From an uncultured Lysobacteraceae bacterium (GTDB lineage: Bacteria; Pseudomonadota; Gammaproteobacteria; Xanthomonadales; Xanthomonadaceae), in assembly GCA_946886995.1 (NCBI GenBank), contig CAMPJU010000109.1, positions 1-5,377 on the forward strand: DNA of 5,377 nt. The letters are read 5' to 3'. Made by a program: the position numbers and the translations under genes. Below are positions 4,768-5,377 of this stretch, piece by piece (positions within the stretch are counted from its first letter, which is position 1; every line of letters starts with the position of its first letter). The notes under the pieces are model-generated. The model worked only from the letters and a program-made list of their open reading frames with translations. It had not been told where the DNA came from and searched no databases.

Positions 4768-5362
4768 AGGCTTCGTCGGTCTCCAGCGCCTTGTCGGCGC
4801 GGACGTACCATTCGCCGTCGCGCGGGACGAACATCGAGCAGCACTCCATCGGCGCCTTGTAGATGTGCACCGACACGGCGACCGCATCTGGGCTGGCGTT
4901 GCGGATCGAGTGGTACTCGTGCGGCGGGATCAGGCTGCCGGCGCTGCCGGGCCCGGCCTGCATGCCCCCGGCGGCGCGGAAACGGAAGTTCTCGCCGTCG
5001 CGCTCGAGCAGTTCGAACTGGGTGATCTCCAGCTGGCCGTCCCAGACGCCCTCGACGCACCAGAGCCCCGAGTGGTCGTGGACAGGGGTGCCCTGGCCGG
5101 GCCCCCAGGTCATCGCCACGACGCTGTAGCCATGGCGCGCGCTGCGGTAGATCTCCCGGCGTGCGTAGTGGTCCTGGATCGGCTCGAAGACGCAGGCCGG
5201 CAGCTCCAGCTGGCGATCGCGGATCATCCGGCAGAGGGCGTCGCGCAGCGCCGCGGTGACGGCGTGCTGGTCGCCGGCGACGACGGCCGCGCCCAGCGCG
5301 GCGACCAGGCGGTCCCGGCCGGGGAATTCGAGGCAGTGGTCGTCGAGTGCGGGGCTGGACAT
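4763..5362 (-). CDS. Cysteine dioxygenase family protein (thiol dioxygenase, cupin fold)
   Basis: The 199-residue product matches the type I cysteine dioxygenase family: mononuclear iron enzymes that oxidise the thiol of cysteine (or in relatives 3-mercaptopropionate) to a sulfinate. The cupin metal motif WGPGQGTPVHDHSG holds His95 and His97; His151 in EYHSIRN completes the three-histidine site. Tyr66 and Arg68 fall where mammalian Tyr58 and Arg60 (carboxylate binding) lie if one residue is gapped. Cys102 is seven residues after the first ligand and Tyr168 seventeen after the third, the same spacing as the Cys93-Tyr157 crosslink pair of mammalian enzyme. Length is normal. The ATG at 5360-5362 has no Shine-Dalgarno, but a -10-like element stands immediately upstream. 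The frame ends DEAL with a TTA leucine codon and TAA, both part of the tRNA promoter. The substrate is likely cysteine, but a related thiol cannot be excluded. Confidence 0.9.
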   Translation of the reverse strand: MSSPALDDHCLEFPGRDRLVAALGAAVVAGDQHAVTAALRDALCRMIRDRQLELPACVFEPIQDHYARREIYRSARHGYSVVAMTWGPGQGTPVHDHSGLWCVEGVWDGQLEITQFELLERDGENFRFRAAGGMQAGPGSAGSLIPPHEYHSIRNASPDAVAVSVHIYKAPMECCSMFVPRDGEWYVRADKALETDEAL

Positions 5363-5368
5363 GGACAG

Positions 5369-5374
5369 AGTTTA
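5369..5374 (-). promoter_or_regulatory. Possible -10 element giving a leaderless dioxygenase mRNA
   Basis: On the minus strand TAAACT (four of six matches to TATAAT) is followed by the six bases CTGTCC and then the ATG. Standard promoter spacing would put the transcription start on or next to the A of the start codon. The bases before the ATG contain no Shine-Dalgarno sequence, which agrees. The -35 region lies beyond the window edge. Confidence 0.4.
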
Positions 5375-5377
5375 GAC

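Noticed and set aside
3978..5060. Minus-strand open frame of 360 codons running through the tRNA, the terminators and the HExxH gene
   Set aside because: It passes through a perfect tRNA-Leu gene and a terminator, and is out of frame with the dioxygenase; a GC-rich artefact.
1..5377. CRISPR arrays, insertion sequences, attachment site at the tRNA 3' end
   Set aside because: No regularly spaced repeats or transposase frames were seen, and no second copy of the tRNA 3' end occurs in the window to suggest an integrated element.

Overview
The window is GC-rich DNA (roughly 70 % by eye) with strong G/C preference at third codon positions. It comes from a gammaproteobacterium and most likely from the Lysobacteraceae/Xanthomonadaceae (a Lysobacter- or Luteimonas-like genome). 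That placement is inference from the style of the DinB protein, the type II (CDP-alcohol) phosphatidylserine synthase and the small membrane-protein families. There is no mobile element, CRISPR array or compositional break; it reads as a compact chromosomal housekeeping region.

Left part (1-2548): the 3' end of an unidentified gene on the + strand (ends 115) meets dinB (DNA polymerase IV, minus strand, 106-1230) tail to tail with a 10-base overlap. dinB is the second gene of a minus-strand pair. The gene before it (1232-2548) encodes an unrecognised protein with about five membrane segments and a C-terminal domain predicted to be periplasmic. Its stop codon lies one base before the TTG start of dinB, so dinB is probably translated by coupling and transcribed from the membrane-protein promoter.

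Middle part (2549-4664): a 106-base divergent intergenic region separates that pair from the rightward genes. First come a four-helix small membrane protein (2655-3104) and, 14 bases later, pssA (3119-3733), which should make phosphatidylserine, the precursor of phosphatidylethanolamine. After a short gap with a possible promoter follow a 67-residue PspC-domain protein (3820-4023) and a protein carrying an HExxH motif (4020-4511). The second reading frame has no ATG, GTG or TTG that would keep its N-terminal membrane segment. The best start is a CTG overlapping the pspC stop, preceded by a good Shine-Dalgarno sequence. This PspC/HExxH pair is the least described and most interesting unit here. 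Three hairpins with a T tract on each side (4544-4643) appear to terminate transcription from both directions.

Right part (4665-5377): a minus-strand tRNA-Leu(CAA) with encoded CCA, and upstream of it a cysteine dioxygenase family gene (4763-5362). A perfect TATAAT box overlaps the last codon and stop codon of the dioxygenase gene and is well placed to drive the tRNA. The dioxygenase gene has no Shine-Dalgarno sequence, but a -10-like hexamer lies exactly six bases before its ATG, suggesting a leaderless mRNA. No gene-free stretch exceeds 300 bases; the longest, 4512-4664, holds the terminator region.
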